Of a stretch of DNA of 64,000 bases, positions 43,073 through 51,391 are shown in pieces. A program made the position numbers and the translations under genes. Position 1 is the first letter of the stretch. Each line of letters begins with the position of its first letter. Origin of the DNA: an uncultured Devosia sp. Its GTDB lineage: Bacteria > Pseudomonadota > Alphaproteobacteria > Rhizobiales > Devosiaceae. The notes beneath the pieces were generated by a model. It searched no databases. It had not been told where the DNA came from and worked only from the letters and a program-made list of their open reading frames with translations. The stretch lies in NCBI RefSeq assembly GCF_963517015.1, contig NZ_CAUQDV010000001.1:372001-436000 (forward strand), read 5' to 3'.

Positions 43073-44264
43073 TCAGGCGATGTTGCGCAGGCCCTGCTGG
43101 CTCACGCCGGCAGGGCTTTGTTCTGCGCCGGATTCGACGAGGCGCACGCGGTTGCGCCCGGCTTTCTTGGCTTCGTAGAGCGCGGTGTCGGCCCGGCGCA
43201 ACAGGTCGGCCAGGCTCTCACCCATTTCGCGCTCTGCGATGCCGAGACTGGCGCTCAGCTTGCGATTGCCGATCGCGCCGAGCTCAAGCCGCGCAAAGCT
43301 CTGCCGGACCGTTTCGGCATAAAGCTGCGCGCGTTCCGCATCGGCTCCAGGCAGCAGCGCCACGAATTCCTCGCCGCCGATACGGCCGAATATGGTGGTG
43401 GCAGTCCCGTGTTGCGCCATGATCCTAGCAAAGGCCGCGATCACGCCGTCGCCATTGGCATGGCCGAATGTATCGTTGATGGATTTGAAATGGTCGAGAT
43501 CGGCCACAACCACGGCGCAGGGTGCGGTGCTGGCCATCAGCTGTTCGGCTCGTGCCTCGAAGCCGCGCCGGTTGAGCAGGCCCGAGAGGGTGTCGGTTTC
43601 CGAGTGGGCAGTGATTTCGGCCAGCACGTCGCGCAGGATGATCAGCAGCAGGAGCAGGCCGGTGGCGATCAGCAGCATGCTGCCCACGCTCTGCGAGATG
43701 GCGGCATAGGTGGTGCCGATATAGCCCTGCGCGGTGGTGCCGCTGCCCATATGCACGGCGAGAATCGGCTTGAGCAGGAACTGGACGGCACTCAGGGCAA
43801 AGAGCGATACCAGCGCGTTATCCAGCGCCTGGCGACGCGGAAAGCGCAGGATGGTGATCACGCCCAGCAGATGAACGATAAAATAGGGCAGCTGGTAGAG
43901 CACATGCCGCAGGGCAGAATCGCGCGGCAGGTCGAATGAGGATGTTTGACACCAGAACGCCAAAGGCGAAGGCAATCATCGTCCGCCACGGCGGACTGAG
44001 CCGATAGTGTCGGGCTAGGCCAATAACCCCCAGAGCGGCGGCATATTGCAGGCTCAGCGCCACAGCGACTTCCATCACTCTTGCGTCTGTCTGCGTGGGC
44101 ACGAGAATCTCAAGCAGCGGATTGAGCATGCCCAGGCCATAGCCGGCTGCCAGCCAGCGCGCGCTGGTGGCGCTGCGGGCGTAAAAGCTCGCGACGCCAA
44201 ATGCGGTGGCGAAGGTAAAGGCAACAAATAAACTAATGGCCAGAACGAAAGTGGCAGCGCTCAT
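43073..44264 (-). pseudogene. diguanylate cyclase (GGEEF) with an apparent frameshift
   Basis: Two overlapping frames on the minus strand together make one normal protein of about 396 residues: five or six membrane helices in the first 200 residues, then a GGDEF domain. The first frame (from ATG 44264, MSAATFVLAIS) reads through ...G-V-L-V-S-N-I-L-I and then continues into nonsense; the second frame supplies D-L-P-R-D-S-A-L-R and the rest. The break is at about 43931-43940 and is explained by one extra or two missing bases. The GGDEF active site (R-I-G-G-E-E-F-V) is intact. Either the gene is broken or this is a sequencing error. Confidence 0.8.
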
Positions 44265-44422
44265 AGGCGTTCCAAAAACGGCAATGGCCTTCCATAGCGT
44301 GTCTGTGCCGAATGCGCAGTTAACGGCCGATCGGAGATCAGCCAGACGGCGGACACGAGATTTGTTGGCTATGAGGTGTTTGGCGCCAAGGCACCGCAGT
44401 AGGTGGTAACCCTTTGTTCAGC

Positions 44423-45454
44423 CTAATCGCGGGGTTGAACGCCAAAGGCCTGGGCAATCAGGCCGTGACTGCGACGGCGCAGCTCATAGCTATGCATGGT
44501 CGTGGTGATCATCACCTCGTCGACCTGGCTGGTGCCGGCCTTTTCCAGAATGGTGTCGCGCACGGTTTCCGGTGAACCGACGATCCAGAGGCTCGACTGG
44601 TGATCGATCACGCCCTGCTGCTGGGGCGTCAGTACGACCTTGTGTGCTTCTTCCGGGCTCATCAGCCGGCGCTGTTCGCCGGTCATGAACAGGGCCCATT
44701 GCACGGCCTGCGAATAGGAAAGGTATTGCGCTTCCTCGTCGGTCGGGGCGCAAACCACCGAAACGCACATCATGGTTTGCGGCTTGTCAAAGCTCGCATT
44801 GGGCTGGAAGGCGTAACGATAGGCTTCGAAGGCCGGGTCAGGTGGGGTGTGGCTGAAATGGGCGGCAAAGGCGTAGCCAAAGCCCAATTGGCCGGCGGCC
44901 GAGGCGCTGGCGCCCGAAGAGCCGAGCAGCCACATGGGCGGCAGGCGAATGCCGCCGGGCGAGACCGGAACGCGCGAATAGGGATGTTCGGGCGGAAAGC
45001 TGTCCTCGTCAAAGGCCATCAGTTCGGCGAGATAGTTGGAAAATTCCTCGCCGCCGCCACTTCTGAGCGCCCGCATCGCATAGCCGTCGCCGCCGGGGGC
45101 ACGGCCAAGTCCAAGATCGATGCGGCCGGGGAACAGGCCTTCCAGTGTGCGATAGGCTTCGGCAATGCGCAGCGGGGCGTGGTTGAGCAGCATGACGCCA
45201 CCCGAACCCACGCGCAGGTTCTTGGTATGGGCGGCCGCGCTGCCGATCAGGATTTCCGGCACGGAAGAGGCAATCGAGGGCATGCCATGGTGTTCGGCAT
45301 ACCAGAGGCGGGTATAGCCCAGCCGGTCGGCTTCTTGTGCCAGAAGAATGGTTTCGGCCATGGCCTGGGCGGTGGACGTGCCGTCGGCAATGGGGGCGAG
45401 GTCCTGCAGCGACAGGGCAAATGGGGCGGTCATGGCAAAGTCCTGAAATGACAT
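44423..45454 (-). CDS. luciferase-like FMN-dependent monooxygenase
   Basis: A 343-residue LLM-class flavoprotein with the TIM-barrel pattern: L-Q-E-A-D-R-L-G-Y-T-R-L-W-Y-A-E-H-H near residue 35, V-G-S-G-G-V-M-L-L-N-H, G-R-I-D-L-G-L-G-R-A-P-G near residue 110 and a C-terminal M-I-T-T-T-M-H. It resembles YhbW-type proteins, whose substrates are not known. Start ATG 45454 has AAGG upstream; the Met eight residues in is another candidate. It stands alone between the diguanylate cyclase and the HI0933-type flavoprotein. Confidence 0.88.
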   Translation of the reverse strand: MSFQDFAMTAPFALSLQDLAPIADGTSTAQAMAETILLAQEADRLGYTRLWYAEHHGMPSIASSVPEILIGSAAAHTKNLRVGSGGVMLLNHAPLRIAEAYRTLEGLFPGRIDLGLGRAPGGDGYAMRALRSGGGEEFSNYLAELMAFDEDSFPPEHPYSRVPVSPGGIRLPPMWLLGSSGASASAAGQLGFGYAFAAHFSHTPPDPAFEAYRYAFQPNASFDKPQTMMCVSVVCAPTDEEAQYLSYSQAVQWALFMTGEQRRLMSPEEAHKVVLTPQQQGVIDHQSSLWIVGSPETVRDTILEKAGTSQVDEVMITTTMHSYELRRRSHGLIAQAFGVQPRD

Positions 45455-45487
45455 TGCCTGCCTTCTATCGGTAAATTGCGATGAAGG

Positions 45488-46684
45488 CTAGGCCACCTGA
45501 CCAGCTGCCCAGCCCGAGGCCCAGGCCCATTGGAAGTTATAGCCACCGAGCCAGCCGGTGACGTCCACCACTTCGCCCACAAAGAACAATCCCGGCACCT
45601 GGCGGGCCATCATGGTCTTGGCATCGAGATCGCGTGTATCGACACCACCCAGGGTCACTTCGGCGGTGCGATAGCCTTCCGAGCCGACGGGCTTCAGGCT
45701 CCAGGCCTTGAGCTTCTGCTCCACCAGCGCCAGCTTCTTGTCGGAGAAATCGCCGATCATGCCGGTCATGTCGAGTTCGTCGCCGAGCAATTGCGCGAGC
45801 TTCTTGGGCAACACGCTGCCCAGCACGGTCTGCACGTGAACCTTGGGATTGGCCTTGCGCGCGGCGCGGATGGCCTCGCCGGCATCGCGATGCGGCAGCA
45901 GGTCGACGCTGATGGCATCGCCCTCGCGCCAATAGGAGGAAATCTGCAGGATCGAGGGGCCGGATAGGCCGCGGTGGGTGAAGAGCAGCGCTTCCTCGAA
46001 CTGCGTCTTGCCGTGGCTGACAATGGCGTCGGTGGCGATGCCGGAAAGCTCCTTGAGCTTTTCGAGCTGGCCGGTCTCGAAGGTCAGCGGCACCAGCGCT
46101 GGTCGCGTATCGGTCAGGCGCAGGCCAAACTGGGTCGCCAGTTGGTAGCCGAGCCCCGTCGCGCCCATCTTGGGAATGGATTTGCCGCCGGTCGCAACCA
46201 CCAGGCTTTCGCAGGTGATCGAGCTCGTGGTGAGCTGCAGCTCGAACAGGTCGCCGCTTTCGTCGCGGCCGATCCTTTCGACGCCGGTTTCGAGCACCAT
46301 GGTGACGCCGGCCTTGCGCATCTCGCCGAGCAGCATGGTGTTGATCTGCGTCGCCGGACCATCGCAAAACAGCTGACCGAGGGTCTTTTCGTGGAAGGTG
46401 ATGCCGTGGTCGCGCACCATGGCGATGAACATTTCGGGCGTGTAGCGCGAGAGGGCCGAGAGGGCGAACCGCGGATTGTCGCTCAGGAAGCGATCGCGGC
46501 CCTTCTCCACCGTGGCATTGATATTGGTGAAGTTGCAGCGCCCGCCGCCCGAAATGCGGATCTTCTCGCCAGCATATTTGGCGTGGTCGACCAGAAGGAC
46601 CGAGCGCTGGCGCCGGCCTGCCTCGATGGCAGCCATCATGCCGGCTGCACCAGCCCCCAGAACGACGACATCATAATGGGGCAT
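45488..46684 (-). CDS. HI0933-type NAD(P)/FAD-dependent oxidoreductase
   Basis: A 398-residue flavoprotein of the HI0933/YhiN family. The N-terminal dinucleotide motif V-V-L-G-A-G-A-A-G-M-M and the diagnostic K-I-R-I-S-G-G-G-R-C-N-F-T-N are present. A C-terminal block V-D-V-T-G-W-L-G-G-Y-N-F-Q-W-A-W-A-S-G closes the FAD site. The biochemical role of this widespread family is not established. ATG 46684 fits the dinucleotide motif. It is divergent from the lipid A deacylase gene, 130 bases away. Confidence 0.9.
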   Translation of the reverse strand: MPHYDVVVLGAGAAGMMAAIEAGRRQRSVLLVDHAKYAGEKIRISGGGRCNFTNINATVEKGRDRFLSDNPRFALSALSRYTPEMFIAMVRDHGITFHEKTLGQLFCDGPATQINTMLLGEMRKAGVTMVLETGVERIGRDESGDLFELQLTTSSITCESLVVATGGKSIPKMGATGLGYQLATQFGLRLTDTRPALVPLTFETGQLEKLKELSGIATDAIVSHGKTQFEEALLFTHRGLSGPSILQISSYWREGDAISVDLLPHRDAGEAIRAARKANPKVHVQTVLGSVLPKKLAQLLGDELDMTGMIGDFSDKKLALVEQKLKAWSLKPVGSEGYRTAEVTLGGVDTRDLDAKTMMARQVPGLFFVGEVVDVTGWLGGYNFQWAWASGWAAGQVA

Positions 46685-46814
46685 GGGCGTTTCCTCGGCA
46701 AAAGCAAGGCGCCTGACTATCGTATCGGGGCCGCAATGCCAATGTTGACGGCGTCGAGGTTGACTTTTTTACCGCTGATCCGCCTTTATGGCGCTGTTGC
46801 GGAGTATCGAGTCC

Positions 46815-47411
46815 ATGTCGAGCGTGAAGAATCTTTTGGCTGCCGGTCTGGTCATGCTGGGCATGGCGGCGCCTGTCGCTGCGCAGGATGCGATGTATTC
46901 GCCCAATCCGGTGGCCGATTGGGTCAGCGAATTGCGCCTTGGTCTTCTGGCGCATGACGTGCACCACGCGGCGCTGCCTTTCAAGATCAACGAATGGGAT
47001 GTCAGCGACATCGAGGATGTCAGCTTCGACGTGCTGTTCCATTCGCCCGATTACGATGCCTTCCGCTGGATCGGCTCACCGCGTCCCGAAGTCGGCGCGA
47101 CGGTCAATTTTGCCGGCCGCGACAGCATGGCTCACCTTGGCCTGACCTGGCAGCTGCCGGTGTTCGAGACGCCCTTCTACCTCGAAGGCACGTTCGGTGC
47201 GGCAATCCACAATGGCGCGCTGACCGGCGCGCCGGCGGGCGAGAAGAATTTCGGCTGCCGCGTCAATTTCTACGAGCGCTTCGGCGTTGGTGCCAATGTT
47301 GGCGAGAATGTCACGGCAACGCTGACCTATGAGCACACGTCCAACAATGACTGGTGCGACGCCAACGACGGTCTCTCCAACTTCGGCCTTCGCCTCGGCT
47401 GGAAATTCTAG
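46815..47411 (+). CDS. pagL: PagL-like lipid A 3-O-deacylase
   Basis: A 198-residue outer-membrane beta-barrel protein with a signal peptide cleaved after V-A-A-Q at about residue 26. The C terminus carries Y-E-H-T-S-N-N-D-W (the catalytic His and Ser of PagL-type enzymes lie in this motif) and ends L-R-L-G-W-K-F, with an aromatic last residue as in barrel proteins. Such enzymes remove the 3-O acyl chain of lipid A and alter outer-membrane surface properties. GGAG lies ten bases before ATG 46815. The symbol is by family resemblance. Confidence 0.75.
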   Translation: MSSVKNLLAAGLVMLGMAAPVAAQDAMYSPNPVADWVSELRLGLLAHDVHHAALPFKINEWDVSDIEDVSFDVLFHSPDYDAFRWIGSPRPEVGATVNFAGRDSMAHLGLTWQLPVFETPFYLEGTFGAAIHNGALTGAPAGEKNFGCRVNFYERFGVGANVGENVTATLTYEHTSNNDWCDANDGLSNFGLRLGWKF

Positions 47412-47425
47412 CCGCGCATAGGCAA

Positions 47426-47453
47426 TTGACTAATTCCTATTGTGGAGTATGAC
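47426..47453 (+). promoter_or_regulatory. probable promoter for the asd leader
   Basis: TTGACT (47426-47431) and TATGAC (47448-47453) with a 16-bp spacer lie 14 bases after the pagL stop. Use of this promoter would give asd a leader of about 220 nt that contains the small Thr/Lys-rich reading frame. Confidence 0.45.
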
Positions 47454-47480
47454 TTCGCCTGCTTTCAACTGAAGCAGTCG

Positions 47481-47576
47481 ATGATGCATAGCGCTTTTTC
47501 CATTGCGAATGCTGCAACGCCCCGGTTCACCGGGCGCGACGCTATGGTCATGACCAAAACCACCAAAACCGCCTGA
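47481..47576 (+). CDS. candidate leader peptide of asd (Thr/Lys-rich end)
   Basis: A 31-codon reading frame ATG...TGA in the asd leader; a shorter in-frame version starts at 47544. It ends M-V-M-T-K-T-T-K-T-A, with threonine four times and lysine twice in eight codons. Threonine and lysine are end products made from aspartate semialdehyde, so ribosome pausing at these codons could sense their shortage, as thrL does in enterics. The ribosome site is weak (GAAG six bases before 47481). Expression is unproven. Confidence 0.45.
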   Translation: MMHSAFSIANAATPRFTGRDAMVMTKTTKTA

Positions 47577-47681
47577 CGCTTTTCCCCGGGTCGCTCTCCC
47601 GCCGGGGAGAGGCTCAAAGCTACGGACCGCGATGCAGATCGCGCGGGGGCGGAAACTGGTAAGGGACTGGAGTTCCAACAA
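47577..47681 (+). promoter_or_regulatory. alternative hairpins between the leader ORF and asd
   Basis: Two stems compete for the same bases: CCCCGG (47584-47589) with CCGGGG (47602-47607), or CTCTCCC (47594-47600) with GGGAGAG (47605-47611). A third stem CGCGAT/ATCGCG (47628-47643) follows. Mutually exclusive stems behind a biased leader peptide fit attenuation, but no T tract follows any stem, so ordinary intrinsic-terminator attenuation is not supported; control of translation or Rho is possible. Confidence 0.4.
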
Positions 47682-48725
47682 ATGGGTTATCGCGTCGCTG
47701 TCGTCGGTGCCACGGGCAATGTGGGCCGTGAAGTTCTCAATATCCTGGCCGAACGCAAGTTCCCGGCCGACGAGGTCATTGCTCTGGCGTCGTCCAAGTC
47801 GATTGGCCGCGAAATCTCCTATGGCGACAAGATCCTCAAGGCCAAGAACCTCGACGATTTCGATTTTGCCGGCGTCGATTTCGCCATCATGTCGGCCGGC
47901 GGGTCGATCTCCAAGGATTGGGCGCCGCGCATCGCCCAGACCGGCTGTATCGTGATCGATAATTCGAGCTATTGGCGCTACCATTCCGACGTGCCGCTGG
48001 TGGTGCCGGAAGTGAATGGCGCCATTCTCGATCGCTGGCTGGCCGATCCCAAGCGCAACAATATCATCGCCAATCCCAATTGCTCGACGGCCCAGCTGGT
48101 CGTGGCGCTCAAGCCCCTGCACGACGCTGCCAAGATCAAGCGCGTCGTCGTTTCGACCTACCAGTCGGTCTCGGGCGCCGGCAAGGAAGGCGTCGACGAA
48201 CTGTGGAACCAGACCAAGGGTATTTTCGTCAACGACAGCGCGACGCCCGGCAAGTTCCCCAAGCAGATCGCCTTCAACGTCATCCCGCATATCGATGTGT
48301 TTATGGAAGACGGCTACACCAAGGAAGAGTGGAAGGTGCTGGCCGAAACCAAGAAGATCCTCGATCCCAAGATCAAGGTGACCTGCACCGCCGTGCGCGT
48401 GCCGGTGTTTGTCGGTCATTCCGAAGCGGTCAATATCGAGTTCGAAAACCCGATCTCGGCCGACGAAGCCCGCGATATCCTGCGTGAAGCGCCGGGCATT
48501 GCCGTGCTCGACAAGCGCGAACCGGGTGGCTATGCGACCCCGGTTGAAACCGTGGGCGAGTATGACACCTATGTCTCGCGCATCCGCGAAGACAATACGG
48601 TCGAAAACGGCCTTGCCCTCTGGGTTGTCTCGGACAATCTGCGCAAGGGCGCTGCGCTCAACACGATCCAGATCGCCGAAGAGCTGATCGCCCGCGGGCT
48701 GAAGTCCCGCAAGACGGCTGCCTGA
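47682..48725 (+). CDS. asd: aspartate-semialdehyde dehydrogenase
   Basis: A 347-residue enzyme that reduces beta-aspartyl phosphate to aspartate semialdehyde, the branch point to lysine, diaminopimelate, threonine and methionine. The N-terminal V-A-V-V-G-A-T-G-N-V-G-R-E-V nucleotide site and the catalytic Cys in N-P-N-C-S-T-A-Q are clear; R-V-P-V-F-V-G-H-S is the third conserved block. GGAG lies nine bases before ATG 47682. The 270-bp upstream region contains a promoter, a leader reading frame and competing hairpins. A terminator follows the stop. Confidence 0.97.
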   Translation: MGYRVAVVGATGNVGREVLNILAERKFPADEVIALASSKSIGREISYGDKILKAKNLDDFDFAGVDFAIMSAGGSISKDWAPRIAQTGCIVIDNSSYWRYHSDVPLVVPEVNGAILDRWLADPKRNNIIANPNCSTAQLVVALKPLHDAAKIKRVVVSTYQSVSGAGKEGVDELWNQTKGIFVNDSATPGKFPKQIAFNVIPHIDVFMEDGYTKEEWKVLAETKKILDPKIKVTCTAVRVPVFVGHSEAVNIEFENPISADEARDILREAPGIAVLDKREPGGYATPVETVGEYDTYVSRIREDNTVENGLALWVVSDNLRKGAALNTIQIAEELIARGLKSRKTAA

Positions 48726-48739
48726 TTTTTTCGATACCC

Positions 48740-48771
48740 GAGGCCGGCGCCAGCGCCGGCCTCTTGCTTTT
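48740..48771 (+). terminator. Rho-independent terminator after asd
   Basis: GAGGCCGGCGC (48740-48750) pairs perfectly with GCGCCGGCCTC (48753-48763) over a two-base loop, followed by TTGCTTTT. Confidence 0.85.
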
Positions 48772-48878
48772 CAGGGACGATTTCGACCGCCAAGCCTTGG
48801 CAGACGGTGTAACCGCGCGTACACCTGAGTGCGGGAGGATCGTCTGGCGCAATCGCGCCGCCTGCCCGAAGTGTCCCC

Positions 48879-49757
48879 ATGCCCATCCGCGACATTGCTC
48901 TTGCCCTCCTCGTCGTCCTGATCTGGGGGCTCAATTTCGTCTTCATCAAATGGGGCGTCGAAGAGGTTCCGCCGCTGCTGCTGACCGGGCTGCGCTATCT
49001 CTGTGCGGCGCTGCCGATGGTGTTTTTCATTCGCCGGCCAAAGGTCAAAACCGGCACTCTGGTCATCTATGGTCTCGCCATTGGCTTTGCCCAGTTCGGC
49101 CTCCTGTTCTCCGCGATCAAGCTGGGCATGCCGGCGGGCCTGGCTTCGCTGATCATCCAGACCCAGGCCTTTTTCACCATTGCCCTGGCCATGGTCTTCC
49201 TCGGAGAAAAGCTCGGTCCCATCCAGGCTTTGGGCGCGCTGATCGCCATTGCCGGCATTGGCGTCATCGCCAGCGAACGCTTCGAAGTCACCGCCCTCGT
49301 TCCCCTGCTCATGGTGCTTCTGGCCGGTTTCTTCTGGGGCGTCGGCAATATCGCCTCCAAGAAGGCCGGCAAGATCGACATGCTGTCCTTCGTGGTCTGG
49401 GGCAGTCTCGTTCCCATCCTGCCGCTGTTTGCCCTGTCCTTCATGGTCGAAGGTCCTGCGGCCATCGGTTCGGCCTTTGCCAATTTCAGCCCGCGCAGCA
49501 TTGGCGTGGTGCTGTTCAACGGCTATTTCGCGACGATTGCCGGCTTCGGCATCTGGTCCTATCTGCTCAAGCACAATCCGGCCGGGCTGGTCGCGCCCTT
49601 CTCGCTGCTCGTTCCGGTGTTCGGCATCGGCTTTTCCTGGCTGCTGCTGGGCGAGGTCATCACCACGATTGAAGTCGTGGGTAGCGTGCTGGTGCTGGCG
49701 GGGCTGGTCCTGACCGTGCTCGGTCCGCGCCTCCTTGCCCGGGTGAGGATGTCCTGA
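48879..49757 (+). CDS. EamA-family exporter, first of a tandem pair
   Basis: A 292-residue membrane protein with ten hydrophobic helices arranged as two EamA repeats, typical of the DMT superfamily of metabolite exporters. The first helix holds L-I-W-G-L-N-F-V-F-I-K and the first repeat ends A-G-I-G-V-I. Substrates may include amino acids or their derivatives; none can be named. The stop overlaps the next gene by one base (TGATG). It is paralogous to that gene, sharing the N-terminal pattern M-P-x-R-x-I-x-L-A-L-L-V-V-x-I-W-G. Confidence 0.92.
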   Translation: MPIRDIALALLVVLIWGLNFVFIKWGVEEVPPLLLTGLRYLCAALPMVFFIRRPKVKTGTLVIYGLAIGFAQFGLLFSAIKLGMPAGLASLIIQTQAFFTIALAMVFLGEKLGPIQALGALIAIAGIGVIASERFEVTALVPLLMVLLAGFFWGVGNIASKKAGKIDMLSFVVWGSLVPILPLFALSFMVEGPAAIGSAFANFSPRSIGVVLFNGYFATIAGFGIWSYLLKHNPAGLVAPFSLLVPVFGIGFSWLLLGEVITTIEVVGSVLVLAGLVLTVLGPRLLARVRMS

Positions 49758-50635
49758 TGCCCTTCCGCCATATCCTTCTGGCCCTGCTGGTCGTGGCCAT
49801 CTGGGGTTTCAACTTCGTCGTCATCAAGCTCAGCGTCGAGGCGCTGCCACCGATCCTTGCCGCATCGCTGCGCTTTCTTGCAGCGGCGCTGCCGGCGGTG
49901 TTCTTCATCCGTCCGCCCAAGGCGCCGTTCTGGCTGGTGGTGCTCTATGGCCTCGCCTTCGGCTTTGCGCTCTATGGTTTCCTCAACCTGGCGCTGGCCT
50001 GGGGCATGTCGGCGGGGCTGTCGTCGCTGGTGCTGCAGACGCAAGCGTTTTTCACCATGGGGCTGGCTTTTGTCCTCCTTGGCGAGAGGCCCAGCCGTTT
50101 CCAGTTCATTGGCGCGCTGGTGGCCTTTGCCGGCATCGGCGTCATCGCGCTCGAGCGCATGGCGGCCACAGCCATCGTTCCGCTGCTGATGGTGCTTTTG
50201 GCGGCATTGAGCTGGGGCGCGGCCAATGTGCTGACCAAGAAGGCGGGCAAGGTCAATGCGGTGAGTTTCACCGTCTGGGGCGCCCTGGTTGCGCCTGTGC
50301 CGCTGCTGGCCTTGTCGTTGGCGATCGAGGGACCCGATCAGGTGATGGCGGCGGTGGCAGGCTTTGGCTGGTCCGATGCGGGGCTGATCGCCTTCCTCGC
50401 CTATCCGGCAACCTTGCTGGGCGGCGCGATCTGGGCCTGGCTGCTTGGCCATCATCCGGCATCGGTGGTGGCGCCGTTTACTCTGCTGGTGCCGATCTCG
50501 GGTCTCATCTCGGGCTATCTTGTTCTGGGTGAGGTGATCACGCCCATCGAGATTGCCGGCGCCGTGCTGGTGATTGCCGGATTGGTCATCACGGTCCTCA
50601 AGCGCGCGCCGCGCGCCATTCCGCCCGCCGCATAG
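49757..50635 (+). CDS. EamA-family exporter, second of a tandem pair
   Basis: A 292-residue paralogue of the preceding gene, with the same length and the same ten-helix two-repeat plan. Shared stretches include L-Q-T-Q-A-F-F-T (I-Q in the first copy) and V-P-L-L-M-V-L-L-A. It starts one base inside the first gene's stop, so both are co-translated. Sequence differences in the central loops suggest a different substrate. EmrE-like short forms pair as dimers, but these full-length forms work alone. Substrates are unknown. Confidence 0.92.
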   Translation: MPFRHILLALLVVAIWGFNFVVIKLSVEALPPILAASLRFLAAALPAVFFIRPPKAPFWLVVLYGLAFGFALYGFLNLALAWGMSAGLSSLVLQTQAFFTMGLAFVLLGERPSRFQFIGALVAFAGIGVIALERMAATAIVPLLMVLLAALSWGAANVLTKKAGKVNAVSFTVWGALVAPVPLLALSLAIEGPDQVMAAVAGFGWSDAGLIAFLAYPATLLGGAIWAWLLGHHPASVVAPFTLLVPISGLISGYLVLGEVITPIEIAGAVLVIAGLVITVLKRAPRAIPPAA

Positions 50636-50661
50636 AAAAATGGCCGCCCTTGGGCGGCCAT
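50636..50661. terminator. terminator between the EamA pair and the EF-hand gene
   Basis: ATGGCCGCCC (50640-50649) pairs perfectly with GGGCGGCCAT (50652-50661). AAAAA before it gives a T tract for the minus-strand EF-hand transcript; on the plus side only GTCTCTT follows, so it serves mainly the minus strand. Confidence 0.7.
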
Positions 50662-50666
50662 GTCTC

Positions 50667-51038
50667 TTACTGGTCGGATGTGGTGCCAGGCGACAGCGAA
50701 TCCGGTGTTTCGCTGGGGGCGGCCATCGGATCGACGCCCGCATCGGGCACGCCTAGGCCAGCATCAGGGGCCGGCGCGGCGGGCGCTGCAGGTGCAGCGG
50801 CAGGCGCGGCTGCCGGCTGGAGCGTATTGAGCTCGTCGGCGCTCAGGCCACCGCTGCCATCGGCATCGGCCGCATCGAATTCGGGCTGACCGAGATCGGG
50901 CCAGACCGCCTGCAATTCGGCATAGCTCAACTCGCCATTGCCATCGGTGTCCACATCACCAAAGCTCATCGGGGTCTGGGCAAGGGCGGCGGTGGCGGTC
51001 AGGCCGGCAATAGCAAGGCCAAGGGCAATCTTACGCAT
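50667..51038 (-). CDS. secreted EF-hand calcium-binding protein 1
   Basis: A 123-residue exported protein with a signal peptide ending A-L-A-Q near residue 21. Two EF-hand loops follow: D-V-D-T-D-G-N-G-E-L-S-Y-A-E and D-A-A-D-A-D-G-S-G-G-L-S-A-D-E. The remaining third is Ala/Pro-rich and low complexity. ATG 51038 is chosen because GGAG stands seven bases upstream and the signal peptide starts there. It has a close relative encoded just upstream on the same strand (51143-51391), suggesting duplication. Calcium binding in the periplasm is likely but unproven. Confidence 0.88.
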   Translation of the reverse strand: MRKIALGLAIAGLTATAALAQTPMSFGDVDTDGNGELSYAELQAVWPDLGQPEFDAADADGSGGLSADELNTLQPAAAPAAAPAAPAAPAPDAGLGVPDAGVDPMAAPSETPDSLSPGTTSDQ

Positions 51039-51142
51039 TGAAATCTCCAGAAATGTCATGGTGCCGTGGCTTCACGGCGGGAAAGGGAGCCATCCCAGGG
51101 AGGCGTGGGATGGCTCGTGCACCCTCCAAGCGGGTGCCGCGA

Positions 51143-51391
51143 CTACATGGCCGGGGCTGCGGCCGCTGCGGTCAGCGTGGCATATTCTTCGGCCGACAGA
51201 TCGCCGCTACCGTCCGCATCGGCACTGACGAAGGCCTCTTCAGTCAGGTCTGGCCAGGCGGTCTGTGCTTCGAGAAGCGACACGGCGCCGCTGGCATCGG
51301 CATCCACCGTTGCAAAGTCGGTGGCAGCCTGCGCAAAGGCTGCGCCGGTGAGACCAAGGACAACGAGGGATGACAGAACGATCTTCTTCAT
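51143..51391 (-). CDS. secreted EF-hand calcium-binding protein 2
   Basis: An 82-residue exported protein, paralogous to the downstream gene. A signal peptide ends A-F-A-Q at about residue 21. Two short EF-hand loops are seen: D-A-D-A-S-G-A-V-S and D-A-D-G-S-G-D-L-S-A-E-E. Both proteins share the T-A-W-P-D-L/A-V-W-P-D-L linker between the loops. The first loop has Ser where a standard loop has Asn/Asp-Gly, so only the second may bind Ca2+ tightly. GGAG lies ten bases before ATG 51391. Confidence 0.85.
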   Translation of the reverse strand: MKKIVLSSLVVLGLTGAAFAQAATDFATVDADASGAVSLLEAQTAWPDLTEEAFVSADADGSGDLSAEEYATLTAAAAAPAM

